64,000 nucleotides of DNA from Diphasiastrum complanatum (lineage: Eukaryota; Streptophyta; Lycopodiopsida; Lycopodiales; Lycopodiaceae), in assembly GCA_029204225.1 (NCBI GenBank), contig CM055106.1:48685337-48749336 (forward strand), in the 5' to 3' direction. Shown here one piece after another: positions 22,920-33,218 of the stretch. How positions within the stretch are numbered: the first letter of the stretch is position 1; each line of letters begins with the position of its first letter. Below the pieces are notes generated by a model. The model made no database searches. It had not been told where the DNA came from and saw only the letters and a program-made list of their open reading frames with translations. The position numbers and the translations under genes were made by a program.

Positions 22920-23623
22920 TGTGAAAATTCACACGTGTGGGAATGCCCTAATGTGTGAGAATGATCTCCTAAGCAAAGCTTTTGCACTTTAGATCAACAC
23001 TAGATTGAAATCCAAGATCTATGTTAAAATCTAAGGCAAAGAGGCAAAGATAGATGCATAGATTGATAACCAAAGTAGTTTCACATGTGGGAAAATTACA
23101 TTATGAAAAAAATAAGGTAAATTAAGCTCCTCTCCTTGAGTAGAGAGAGAATAGTGTAATTTGCTCTCGGGTAGAGAGAGATAAAAATACAAGCAAAATT
23201 GATTGATCTCACAATTGACTCAAAAACTCACTTAGATTATGATTGGTAATGAGAGTACATATAAAACTCGTGGAGATCCATGATTCAATCCTATTGGACC
23301 CTCAAACATAGCCTCTCTAATCCTATTGGATGTGTGATGCAACATCCTTCACTTTTGATTGGACCCTTACAACACATCTGATTGGACCCTTTTGACTTTT
23401 GCCACCACATAGGGTGTATGACATGTGTAAGCAACCTAACTAGCTCGAGTTTCTCATCCTTGACTTTTGGCCTAATCAACTAGAAACGCTTGTACTTGAA
23501 TTTTTTCCAATAAATGCCAAATTGGCCCTATCCACTTATGACACCTAGGAGTTTCACAAACAAACCTTGTCAACCCCATAAAGCTAAGATAGATAACTTT
23601 TTGTAATTTTCACAATTTCTCGC
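22920..23623 (-). repeat. 5' LTR of copia-3
   Basis: About 704 bp, homologous to 19177-19928. The inner end is set by the primer site; the outer end is set by aligning the cacaatttctcgc stretch with acaattctccaca of the other copy, so it is good to a few bases. Confidence 0.7.
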
Positions 23624-23701
23624 TTGCTATTGTTAGAAAAAGCCCTAGAGTGGGGCTTTATCTTATACAAAGCAAAAAAACCATGGAGGCATTAAAAGCA
23701 A

Positions 23702-23859
<158 letters not shown>

Positions 23860-24089
23860 ATTGATGTTGCATAACATTTCCTAGATGTGTGGGTATTTCT
23901 GGATGTGGAGATTAATGGCAAACTTTAGTTATTAGATGTGCAAAAAAGGTGTTCCAAATATGCTAGCACATACAAAATCTCAACTGTCCTTTTTGTCTTT
24001 TTGCCAAGTACAGTACTGTTTTGATCATCTGTACTGTTACTCTACTCCGCACTCTGCATCATGTCTCGAGATTGTGTTGAATCATCCAA

Positions 24090-25250
24090 TCCAACCCCTC
24101 CATGAACATAGAATTCCACGTATTGATGCACCAAAGTACGATGGAGAATCTCACCCAGTCTGATTTCTCCAAGAATTTGATAATGCATGCCGCTTCTATG
24201 GAGATACCTCTGAGACTGAAAAGCTTCGTCTATTCCCCATGGTACTCTATGGAACAGCCAAAGAGTGGTATCTTAACCTCGAAACTCTTGATCTTGCTTT
24301 TTGGACCACTCTCAAAGACGCCCTCATAAAGCGTTTCAAACCATCCAAACTGACTCGGAGCCCATTCATCCAAATTACCCATATCAAGATGCGTCACGAC
24401 GAGTTTGTTCAAAACTACATTGAGCGCTTTAAACGTCTCAAGGTCGAATGTGTTGACAAAAACATCACTAAATGAATGGCCATAAAACTGTTCTTGGTTG
24501 GATTGCCTAAAAACATCTGTCGCGAACTTAAACCAGTTGACCTTTATAATCAACTTAAAGATGTGATGACTAATGCTATCCGTGAGGAAGATGAAGGTTC
24601 CGATGATGACTTTGACCATCGTGAAAAGAAATCTAAGAATCCCGACCGTCCTAATCACCCGAAGTCTAAAAATGTTGTCCAATCTTCTGAACTTCTACAT
24701 CAAATGGAAACCTGGCAAAAAGCTCAACAATCTCATATAAATAAACTCACTGCCGATTTTCAAACTGCCATGAAACAAATTGTGGAGAAATCTTTTCCAG
24801 CAAGAGAAAATGTTTGGTGTCCAATATGCTCACAACATCATACTGCTAATGAATGCCCTCAACTGCGAAACCATTTTCTAACAGCAACCAGACCCACCAT
24901 CTATCGAGCATACCACCCCTACCCTCCACAACAGCCTATGCCACGACCAGGGGTATACCAACCACGACCATCTGCACCAAATCAGTACCAACCACCCCTA
25001 CCCTCCACAACAGCCTATGCCGTGACCAGGGATATACCAACCATGACCATCTGCACCAAATCAGTACCAACCACGTTCAGGTTGGGTGACAGCCATATCC
25101 TTGACAATTTTTTCAAATACATGGGCCCTATGAACTACCTTTATTTCCTCAAAGTACTCTGCAAGGGATGTCTCACTCGTTTCACAATGAGTTCCCCAAT
25201 TGGCCTGCTTATAATCCCCTCTAACAAAGTTTGTGCAGACTCAACCAATT
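24090..25250 (+). pseudogene. gypsy gag fragment (same family as 49897-50750)
   Basis: The plus-strand frame runs RIPRIDAPKYDGESHPV, FDNACRFYGDTSETEKLRLF, VLYGTAKEWYLNLETLD and MRHDEFVQNYIERFKRLKVE, which is the core of a Ty3/gypsy gag (Retrotrans_gag type). It continues with LPKNICRELKPVDLYNQL, NAIREEDEGSDDDF and a knuckle CPICSQHHTANECPQL. In-frame stops lie near 24163 and 24473. After a Pro/Tyr-rich tail the frame loses similarity. The acidic REEDE block and the knuckle spacing match the larger gypsy at 49897 onward. There is no pol. Confidence 0.85.
24911..25068 (+). repeat. 79-bp tandem duplication in gypsy gag
   Basis: Two adjacent copies contain ccacccctaccctccacaac, agcctatgcc and ccatctgcaccaaatcag, with starts 79 bp apart (24913 and 24992). 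The unit is not a multiple of three, so the duplication shifts the frame. Confidence 0.85.
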
Positions 25251-25257
25251 GTGTCAT

Positions 25258-26389
25258 CTAGACCTCCTTTGCAATCCAAGATATGAATGCTTTGTTACCC
25301 TTTGGAAGGCCCCATGTCTCTCTGATGTTAGAGTCTTTGCCCAATAGCAACAACATATTCACTTTAATATCTTCACTCAAAGCAAAAATGGCTATTTGAG
25401 ATAGTTTTTCAATTGTAACAGCCAACCGCTTGGAGTCAAAAGGTATTTTCCAAAGCACATCAAACCAACGTTTTTCCAAAGAAGGATTTAATGTAAAAAG
25501 AACCTAAGAAAAGACATGTTTTGGTCAATAGGTTTGCAGAGGTTTTAACATCGAATGGACTTCAACTAGAAATTAAAGAGATGAAAAAGTAAAAGTGAAT
25601 CGTGACCTGAAAAAGAAGTTCTTCTCACCTTAGCCATTTTTCTTCCATACTTATGTGAGATCTCCCTCAAAAAAAAAATTTCCTTCTCTCGCAACTCGGC
25701 AGGCGACAATGATGTAGACAGCTCAGACACGCGAGCCTTGTAATCCCTCTTGTACAAAGGCTGGATACAGAATAGCTTAAAATCCCAAACATCTTAAAGA
25801 CAATAATTAAAAACATAAAAGAGTAAAAAAAGATGGTATATACAATAAAATTTATTTAAGCGATTTCATGGTGTGTAATCGTCCTCACCGCATATACCAT
25901 TCTTCCCAAGATGACTCGCGTGAGTGGGTACCATCGCCTTTTTCCATGTTTGGATTCCAAGTTTCTATGTGTTTCCAGCTTTCGATGCTCATCTGGAGTC
26001 AGGTTCTCACTGAATGTGCTTTCCCCACACTCACATATGGTTTTGGCATTATAGAGATGGTCCTTTAAATTTGTCTTCACAATAGCATCTTCATTCAACC
26101 TGAAATAATTTTGAATATGTTATTTATATATTTTTAGAATCACATGGAATCAAATTCAACATCCAACTAAAATAAATAAGTTATAAAACTTATACTAAAG
26201 AAACTTACAAATTTAAGCGTTGTAAGGTTGCCACCAATTGCATTTCACACCTCGGATCGAGCTCAATGAAAGTAGCCATAACCCTACTGTGTTTACTCAA
26301 ATTGTTCCAATATTCTTCATGTTTGACCTTCATCCAAGCTGTTGTTCTGTGATTTCCTTCCCACACGAAAAACATTCTATTGGACAGCT
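25258..26389 (-). CDS. 3' part of an unrecognised multi-exon gene with a ParB-like GNHR motif
   Basis: Four exons, 26389-26209, 26099-25889, 25760-25629 and 25503-25258, are bounded by GT-AG sites and join in phase without a stop into about 257 residues. The first exon has NRMFFVWEGNHRTTAWMKVK; E/D-G-x-H-R-x-x-A is the signature of the ParB/sulfiredoxin fold. Next comes an acidic-basic stretch with LYNAKTICECGESTFSENL, then ARVSELSTSLSPAELREKE, and the protein ends LPKGNKAFISWIAKEV. I do not recognise the family. Exon and intron sizes and intact phases look like a real gene or a gene captured by a transposon. Upstream exons are not visible; a copia remnant starts 250 bp away, so the gene is either cut or carries that element in an intron. 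Confidence 0.55.
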
Positions 26390-26645
26390 CTGACGAGGAA
26401 GGAACATGCAACAAAACAACAATAAGTCATGCAACCATGGATTGCTATGACAATCCAAGAAGCAAGAAAACGCAGTAGGAAGGAAAGCACGAACAACACA
26501 TCATATGTGGAGGAGCCAAAATTCTCAAAGATGACTGAAGAATGAGCTAGCAGAAATCCTACTACTTATATGTGCACTGATGTATGTGCTACATCAACAG
26601 CCAATGTTCAACCGAGGCATTCTTCATAGAAGGACTACATCATAT
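26390..26645. other. Gap between the GNHR-motif gene and a copia remnant
   Basis: No exon is recognised. If the minus-strand gene continues upstream, its next intron begins here. Confidence 0.3.
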
Positions 26646-28740
26646 ACACCGCAAATAATGGTGTAGCTGAGGGGAAGAACATAACCCTCATGGAAGCAGC
26701 AAGGTGCATGATGGCCCACTCACAGGCATCAAGATCACTATGGGCTGAAGCAGTAGCTACAGCCACCTACCTGCAGAACCGTTGCTCACACTACCCCACA
26801 TGAGCTATGGTGGAGAAGCAAGCCAAATCTAGCTCACGTTCTAATCTTTGGATGTGTAGCATATGCTCACATACTAAATAAGAAGAGGAAAAAGTTGGAT
26901 GAGAAGATGGAGCAAGGATTCTTGGTTGGGTATGATGTACATTATTATTATTACAAAATATACATGTCTTAAACCAATGAAGTAAAGACTGTCAGACACG
27001 TCAGATTTGACGAAGCAAGAACTATGGCCGACAAAGATCCGATCACAGCTACGAAGTCCTTAGCAGACAGTACTATGACCTGCCCACATCGACAGAGGGA
27101 ACAAACCTTGAACATCCAGATGAAGATGTTCAAATGACGAGAAAACCAACCGACATATCGGGAGTACCCAGCACACCTGTGATACATCGAGGTCCTGCTA
27201 TTGGTGGACAGGACAAAGTCAAGGCAAGCCTATATTATCTTCAAGGAGATCTACCAGACAAAGAAGATCACCAGTCAGATTTGTGTCTGACAGCTCAACT
27301 TCTACAATAGAAGAGTTCTGTGGATTCGGTGGTGTAATGAAGAAGTTATCGATAGTGTCGACAAGGACAGATGGATAAAAGCAATGCACTCCATGCAAGC
27401 AAACAAGGTTTGGACTCTTGAGCCAGTACCAGCTGATAGAAAGACTGTCAAATGCAAATGGGTCTACAAGTACAAATATGGACCAGATGGCAATGTATCA
27501 AAATACAAAGTCAGAAGTTTGCATACGCAGCTGCCTACAATCTAAAGATCCACATTGTAGACGAGAAGACAACCTTCCTACATGGAGAGCTGAAGAAAGA
27601 GGTCCAACCACAGGGTTTTACCTATAAGTCATTGTTGACTATGCCTACAAAATGCACACAAGCATCTATGGACTAAAATAGTCCACCTGGCAATGGTACA
27701 AGAAGAAGGATTATGCTCTCAGATCCTTAGGTTTCCAGCCTTTAATGGCTGATTACAATGTCTATGTAAAGATCATAGATGGAGAGATCATAATCATCAG
27801 GGTCTATGTAGATGACACACTGATTCTGTCAAGGAGCATTGGCCTAATTACACAGGTCAAGGTAGATATTTCGAAGCATTTCGAAATATCAGACATAGGA
27901 GAAGCGACATGCTACCTAGGTTTATAGATCGATAGAGATCATTAAGCTGGGAGATTGTATCTACATCAATCAAGATACATCCAGAAGATCCTTGATGATT
28001 TCGACATGACAGATTGCAAGGGAGTGAATACTCCAATGATTCCTGGCACAGTGCTGACAAACAAAGACTATCCCAGCAATGAAGCAGAACGATAAGCAAT
28101 GCAGCACAAGCCTTACAGAAGGCTTATCGATTCTCTGATGTACTAGGCAGATAATACGAGGTTGGACATTGCTTATGCAATGTTCCGATTAAGCCAATTC
28201 AACATAAATCCAGGATCGACACACTGGAAGATTGCCAAGAGGATTCTACAATACCTGCAGAACACAAAGAATTATGGGCTATGCTATTGTCGAGATGCAG
28301 GGTTCAATATTGAATCCTACAGTGATGCAAGTTGGGTGTCCCTGAATAGTAAAAGCATCTCAGGGCAGTTGATGCAGCTGTTATATGGATCAGCAGAAAG
28401 CAAAGCATAATTGGCCAATCATCGTGTGAGGCAAAATATGTAGCTGTAGCCAAAATGGCCAATGAGCTGACATGGCTTAGACAATTCTTAGATGGATTGG
28501 GGCAAAGTACCAACGAACCGTTGATCCTGTATATGGACAACACATCCACTATACATCTATCCTTAGATCCTGTGTTTCACTCTAGAACGAAACATATTGC
28601 CATCAAGTATCACTTGATCAGAGATCTGGTTGAGAAGGATGACCGCCTTCATACCGACAAAGCAGATGGTAGTTGATATCTTCACGAAGCCTCTAGATAA
28701 GACTGAAAGGCAAAGAGCCAGCTTGGGAACTAGAAAAATA
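26646..28740 (+). pseudogene. copia remnant: integrase end, RT and RNase H
   Basis: The plus strand gives NGVAEGKNITLMEAARCMMA and TATYLQNRCS (integrase). RT follows in pieces: VWTLEPVPADRKTVKCKW-like near 27405, MADYNVYVKIIDGEIIIIRV and YVDDTLIL (RT active site near 27805), then SQFNINPGSTHWKIAKRILQ. RNase H gives YSDASWVSLNSKS and DPVFHSRTKHIAIKYHLIRD, close to the copia-1 RNase H wording. Stops and frameshifts are frequent. No gag or protease remains, so it is 5'-truncated. Confidence 0.85.
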
Positions 28741-30425
28741 CCTACTTTGAGAGAGAGCTAAAGAAACCTTGAGTTTCTACATTTCAAAGCTTTAGTATTT
28801 CTCCTTAGTGGTCAGAAAGCTGACACGTCGGGTCAGGCCGACACTTCAATGTATCCATATACAAGCCAAGGTCAAGGCGAACTATCGGGCATGCATTGGC
28901 ACTTGCTTTTAATCTTTTTGGCTCTTCCAATGTGGGATCTATACTTGTTGGGACATTCGTCGGTGCTCATTTGGCCTGTTATGTCAACTATGGTGTTCTT
29001 TCGAATCCTTTTCAATGTAACAACTCTGGCAACTCCTCTTGGAACTTGTAACCTATCTCATTGAGTGGCTAGTTATCTATATGATCGTGAAGTGGAGGAG
29101 CAACAAGGTTTGCATGCCATATTCTATCAAAAAGCTTCACCAAGCCTGTCATAATCCATAGAAAAATCAGCTCTTCTAGGCCATGGAGTTCAGTGTTACC
29201 GACTAACTTTCTTTTTGTCATAGTAGCTTTAAATTTGTTTGCTTGCATTCTTAGTTTGAAATAAATTGCAAGAATATGTGAATTCCATGAAAGATAAGCC
29301 ATCTATAATAGTAAATCATCAAACTAAAGAACTGCTAGAACCCCCTATTGCCACACCTTCTCACACACACCCTTGGCTTTTGTCGCTGAATCAATTTTGC
29401 ACTGTCAATTTGTTGATTGTTACACTCAAACCCTTTCAATCCTTGGCAATTTCTTTGTCTATGTCCTCACCGACCTTCTTGGGAGAGAGGCCAAGGGAGC
29501 CGATCTTGGGAGCCAAAGAAGAAGCTGCTCCCACTTCGCCTCCTGTAATCCTTACATAAATCTCCACCACCTGCGTAGAATTAGGCGAAATGATTGCATA
29601 TTGATCTATTGTTGCTCATGCTCATGCTCATGCTCCTACTCTGATTTAATGTTTGCTAATGTTTGAATGTCAATGACATGCATCAAACTATCTATTTGCC
29701 TGGCCAAAAATTGCAACTCCCTAAAGCTAAGGTTTTGAAGGAAAACATGCAATCAATACATGCATTGTTTGTTGCAAAGAATACATGCATTGAAATCTAG
29801 AAATTAATGACATGCAAAATTAGTTCTTGCAAATCAAAGCAAGTAGCAAATATGCATGATGTGAATGGACAATGAGCCTTCAGCCAAGGTCCAAGCCTCA
29901 AAAGTTGAGATAGCCTTCAAATTTTATCCTTTAACATTGACTTTCTTCCAAACTCCATTGACCAACCTCAACACATACTATTGCCTTTTCAATGGCAAGG
30001 CCAACAAATTTTGCATTTTAGTCGTTGAAGCTCACCTAAGAGTGACTACTCAAGTTTTAGCAAATCATCAGAATAGCTTATTGTTTTTTGAGCAAAGCTA
30101 AAAGACCATTCCGTGTTGAGCGCTCTGTGTAACTTCTCAAATGAGTGAGATGAAATAAAAGAGATTCCCCTTGGCCAAAAATCTTTTTGGGCAGGATTGA
30201 GGAGGGTGTAGGAAAGAATCCTCCCGGACCACGTCACTGGTCGCGTCCACATCTGCCACCGCTATCACAAGATGCTCTGCTGCTATCACCTACGTCCTAG
30301 TACCAAGTAGCATCGCACAAAACGGCCGAAATTGCATATTAATATTTCAGCCCAAATTCATAAAAAAAAAGGTAAAGGCCTGGCCGACGGGTCCTACCGC
30401 ACATGGATGTGGTCCGGATGCACAC
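28741..30425. other. Copia flank and intergenic stretch
   Basis: The first few hundred bases after the RNase H may hold the copia polypurine tract and LTR (a gagagagagctaaag stretch near 28750), but no second copy is present to prove it. A (CTCATG)4-like hexamer repeat lies at 29613-29636. No protein frame with a recognisable domain was found. Confidence 0.4.
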
Positions 30426-30610
30426 TCAATCCTTATTTGCCCACGTGTACTTTCATGCCACACCATTATTAGCTATATCTGAAAACGACAGGCCGCGCAT
30501 CCGGTCTGCTAGCTTTCCGGCTTCGCCGATTGGCGGCCGCTGGTCGCCAGGAATGGGGCCTTCCCAGGTAAGGCTTCCTTTATAAGTCACTCCTCCCCCC
30601 TCGCTCTCTC
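30426..30610 (+). promoter_or_regulatory. Promoter with G-box and TATA box
   Basis: A CACGTG G-box core lies at 30442-30447 and a TATAA at 30581-30585, followed about 20-30 bp later by a CT-rich leader typical of plant 5' UTRs. The block is GC-richer than its surroundings. There is no ATG between about 30610 and 30863, which fits transcription starting near 30610. Confidence 0.6.
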
Positions 30611-30862
30611 CCTCCCTTCTCTCTCGCGTGCCTTCTCTCTCCTTCTCCTTCTCGCTTGGTTGAAGCTACACATAGATCGTCACCTCTCCAGCAGCATTGC
30701 GATCCTAGGCATATTGCTTCATTTGGGTGATCGCTGCACAGTAGCTACTGTAAGAATATCAGTGCCAGCAGAACTGATCGCCTAGCCTCGTCCAGCTGAG
30801 CTAGCAGCAGATCACTAACTACAAAACCCATTTTTCGACTGCAAGGAATTTCATCAGTGAAA

Positions 30863-31704
30863 ATGAGCTCAGAGCAAGAGCACGAGGCATATATTCTCTC
30901 TCCCTCACGCTCTCGCAGTTTGTAATTCCGTGAATAGAAGTGCTGTTGTTCGCAGTTCTCATATAATGGGAGGATAATCTATAACTTCTGATCCTCTTTA
31001 TCGACAGTATATTTACCTCTGGATTCAAAAGCCAATGCAAAAGACTAATATGTGGTACATCCGGAATCAAAAGGAACGCTAGAAGAAACTTTAGGATTTA
31101 CAGCATCTTGATTTGAACTTGCATCTCTAGATGTCTAGATGCTTTATTTTAGTATTTATGTTTTCAGCTAAGTTTGGCTTGGCCTATATTCTGTTGTTTT
31201 CCCTGAGAACAATCCTATTGAAGCGACTCCTTGAATTCACTTGAAAATCGTTGAGGCACCATTGCGTTGGTACTGAAATTTACCTGAAGCTTAGCTTCTG
31301 TAAATTTTACTGCAGCTTCATCTAGTTTTAATTTTTTTTGAATTATATGGCAATATTCATCCATCGATCCTACAGATTCTTCTGGTAATAACAACCATAT
31401 CTTCTTCCGCGTCTATACTAACATGTTCATCCTCTTACAGGTCACCACAGCTGATTTGAAAACCGAGACAGCTGAACCAGTGCCTGCAGAGGAGCCAAAA
31501 GAAGAGCCAGTTGCAGTTGAAGCTAATATTGATCCTCCTGTCGAACCTGTCGATGAAACCAAAACCGAGGAGCCTGTACCTAAAGAAGAAGTCGTCGAAA
31601 AACCAGCTGAAGATGAGAAAGCTCCGGTGGATGCGAAACCTTCGGAGAAGGATGCTATCGACAAACTGGCAGCAAAAACATCGGAGCTTGAAGTTACGGC
31701 ATAG
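30863..31704 (+). CDS. Small Glu/Pro-rich acidic protein, probably two exons
   Basis: I do not recognise a named family. Exon 2 (31441-31704, after a CTTACAG acceptor) encodes 87 residues rich in Glu, Pro, Val and Lys, for example EPVPAEEPKEEPVAVEA and DKLAAKTSELEVTA, likely disordered. The first ATG after the predicted transcription start is at 30863 and gives MSSEQEHE. Joining it in frame to exon 2 requires a donor after 30886, where the intron starts GC, not GT. Other donors before the stop at about 30923 would put exon 2 out of frame. The product would be about 95 residues, acidic and cytosolic or nuclear, with no signal peptide or membrane segment. Exon 1 is inferred; exon 2 is more secure. 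Confidence 0.5.
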
Positions 31705-32646
31705 AGTGTCCTAACAGGATCATACATATCTATTACATATCTCAATATCCTGCATCCTTCATAGTACTTCCTTATTGTCCTTTTCAACTTGATGGTTTAA
31801 ACTGACAAATGATGTTGTGAGTTTTGAATCCTTATTTCAGACGACTTAAGGAGGCTTTGTTTTGTGACTGGTGACTTACTTTTTTGGATTGTCATCAGTG
31901 CTTCCGAATGTATGCTTAGATAAAACTTAATCACTATTCTGCTCCATTTTACACAGTCTAAACTCTTTGTGCGATTGCGATATAGCGGCACATTATATGC
32001 ACGGTTGCCATTTATAATATACCAGAATATGGGTTGTAAGAGAATATTGTGATATGCGTACGAACACCTAGTTAAGGTGTCCTTATTGATGCTTGAATTA
32101 AGAATAAGATTTTTTAGCTTTAATCAGTGAATCTGTTTCCAAGATAAATTACTACATGGAATGAATTCTTTGTTCTTTGTGACAGCATGAAATCCTTATA
32201 TGCATAATATCGATCTGTATGATAATATTCAGAATATATTATTTCTTGTAATAGAAAATCAGTCAATGTCAGTTGCATGTCCTTTGGGGTTTAAAAGAGG
32301 ACGCCGAAAGTGGCTTTGCCTTTTATAATCATGTGGTTGTCTTCAGATGTAGAGGGAATGGCAGTACATTGTACTCCGTCTCAAAATTAACAAGGTGATA
32401 GTTAATGAAGATCACAGGAAGCCCTGCTTTGGAGGTACATAGAGGTTATTAGCATCTGTTATATGCTACTTATTTGCTATAAAAATAAAGGCAAGGTCTC
32501 TGGTGTTCTGCGTATGGGTAATTAAATGCCATAATTCAGAATCTCATTCTACTCTAATAGCTCTATGAAGATATGTTCAAATTCTATCTTATTGCTCGAT
32601 GCTTGCAATAAAACTATTTCAACAGATGTATACTTGGGTTAAGATA
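31705..32646 (+). other. 3' flank of the acidic-protein gene
   Basis: This is an AT-rich stretch that should include the 3' UTR, with several aataaa-like motifs (for instance near 32485). No further coding exon is recognised. Confidence 0.4.
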
Positions 32647-33167
32647 TGGTATCACGAGATGGGACACTCTTAGGCCTAATAAAACGTCGCATGGCTAACT
32701 CAAATTGCAGTTTGTTTTAGTGATTCTGATTCTTAACGGAGGTAAAGACTCGAAAGTTACGAATAGAGCCACGGCTGATCTAGAATTAAGCTATGAAAGC
32801 ATCACATAAGCAAGACTTAACCCTAGAAAGCAGGAAAGAGAGATATTAAGGAGGCTAAAGAGAGAGATCAATATCATCAGCTGAATGACAAATGACACAG
32901 TTTCCCTACTTATAGCCAAGAGGAAGCCCTAAAAGGAAGTTTTCAGTGGCTAGGGCCCAACTGGGGGGGATAATAGTGCGCCCTCCAAGAAGGCCCCCAC
33001 TCTCCAGTAATATGTCCAAATGGCCTAGTAATGAATAATAAGGCCAAAGGCCAACCATATAGTCTGAATGTCACTAATGAATAAAAAAGGGCCCAAGGCC
33101 TGCTTATGCATAAAGTAAAGTAACTGTAAATGTAAATGGACGCGGCGAATGTAATGAGCCGAGTCCA
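32647..33167 (-). repeat. Probable 3' LTR of the chromodomain gypsy
   Basis: On the minus strand the block starts TGGACTCGGC right after a purine tract (gtcggggagag, 33172-33182) and ends CGTGATACCA, so the ends are TGG and CCA. A TATA-like ggctataagtag lies at about 32905-32916 on the minus strand. There is no second copy in the window, so the boundaries rest on these landmarks only. Confidence 0.55.
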
Positions 33168-33218
33168 TAACTCTCCCCGACACAAAAAAAAGACCCAACT
33201 GCCGAAAAGATAACCGGA

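Larger units (their letters stand above)
19177..23623 (-). mobile_element. copia-3, internally deleted Ty1/copia element
   Basis: Two related LTRs (23623-22920 and 19928-19177) flank a minus-strand gag C-terminus, protease, integrase and RT. The gag N-terminus and almost all of RNase H are missing. The family is the same as copia-4, but it is older, with LTRs that have diverged clearly more. Beyond the left LTR another primer site and gag start follow, a pattern left by recombination between tandem elements. Confidence 0.8.

Noticed and set aside
29266-29666. Overlapping frames of about 97 codons in two registers
   Set aside because: No domain, no splice context and no similarity to neighbouring elements. 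They look like chance open frames in intergenic DNA.
30403-30585. A 60-codon frame ending at a perfect CAG|GTAAGG donor that could also be joined in frame to 31441
   Set aside because: It lies upstream of and across the TATA box and includes the G-box, so it is more likely promoter sequence. It remains an alternative first exon if the gene starts further upstream.
32641-32665. Plus-strand tggtatcacgag resembling a primer-binding site
   Set aside because: No LTR ends just before it and no plus-strand gag follows. It is better explained as the terminal TGG...CCA of the minus-strand chromovirus LTR.
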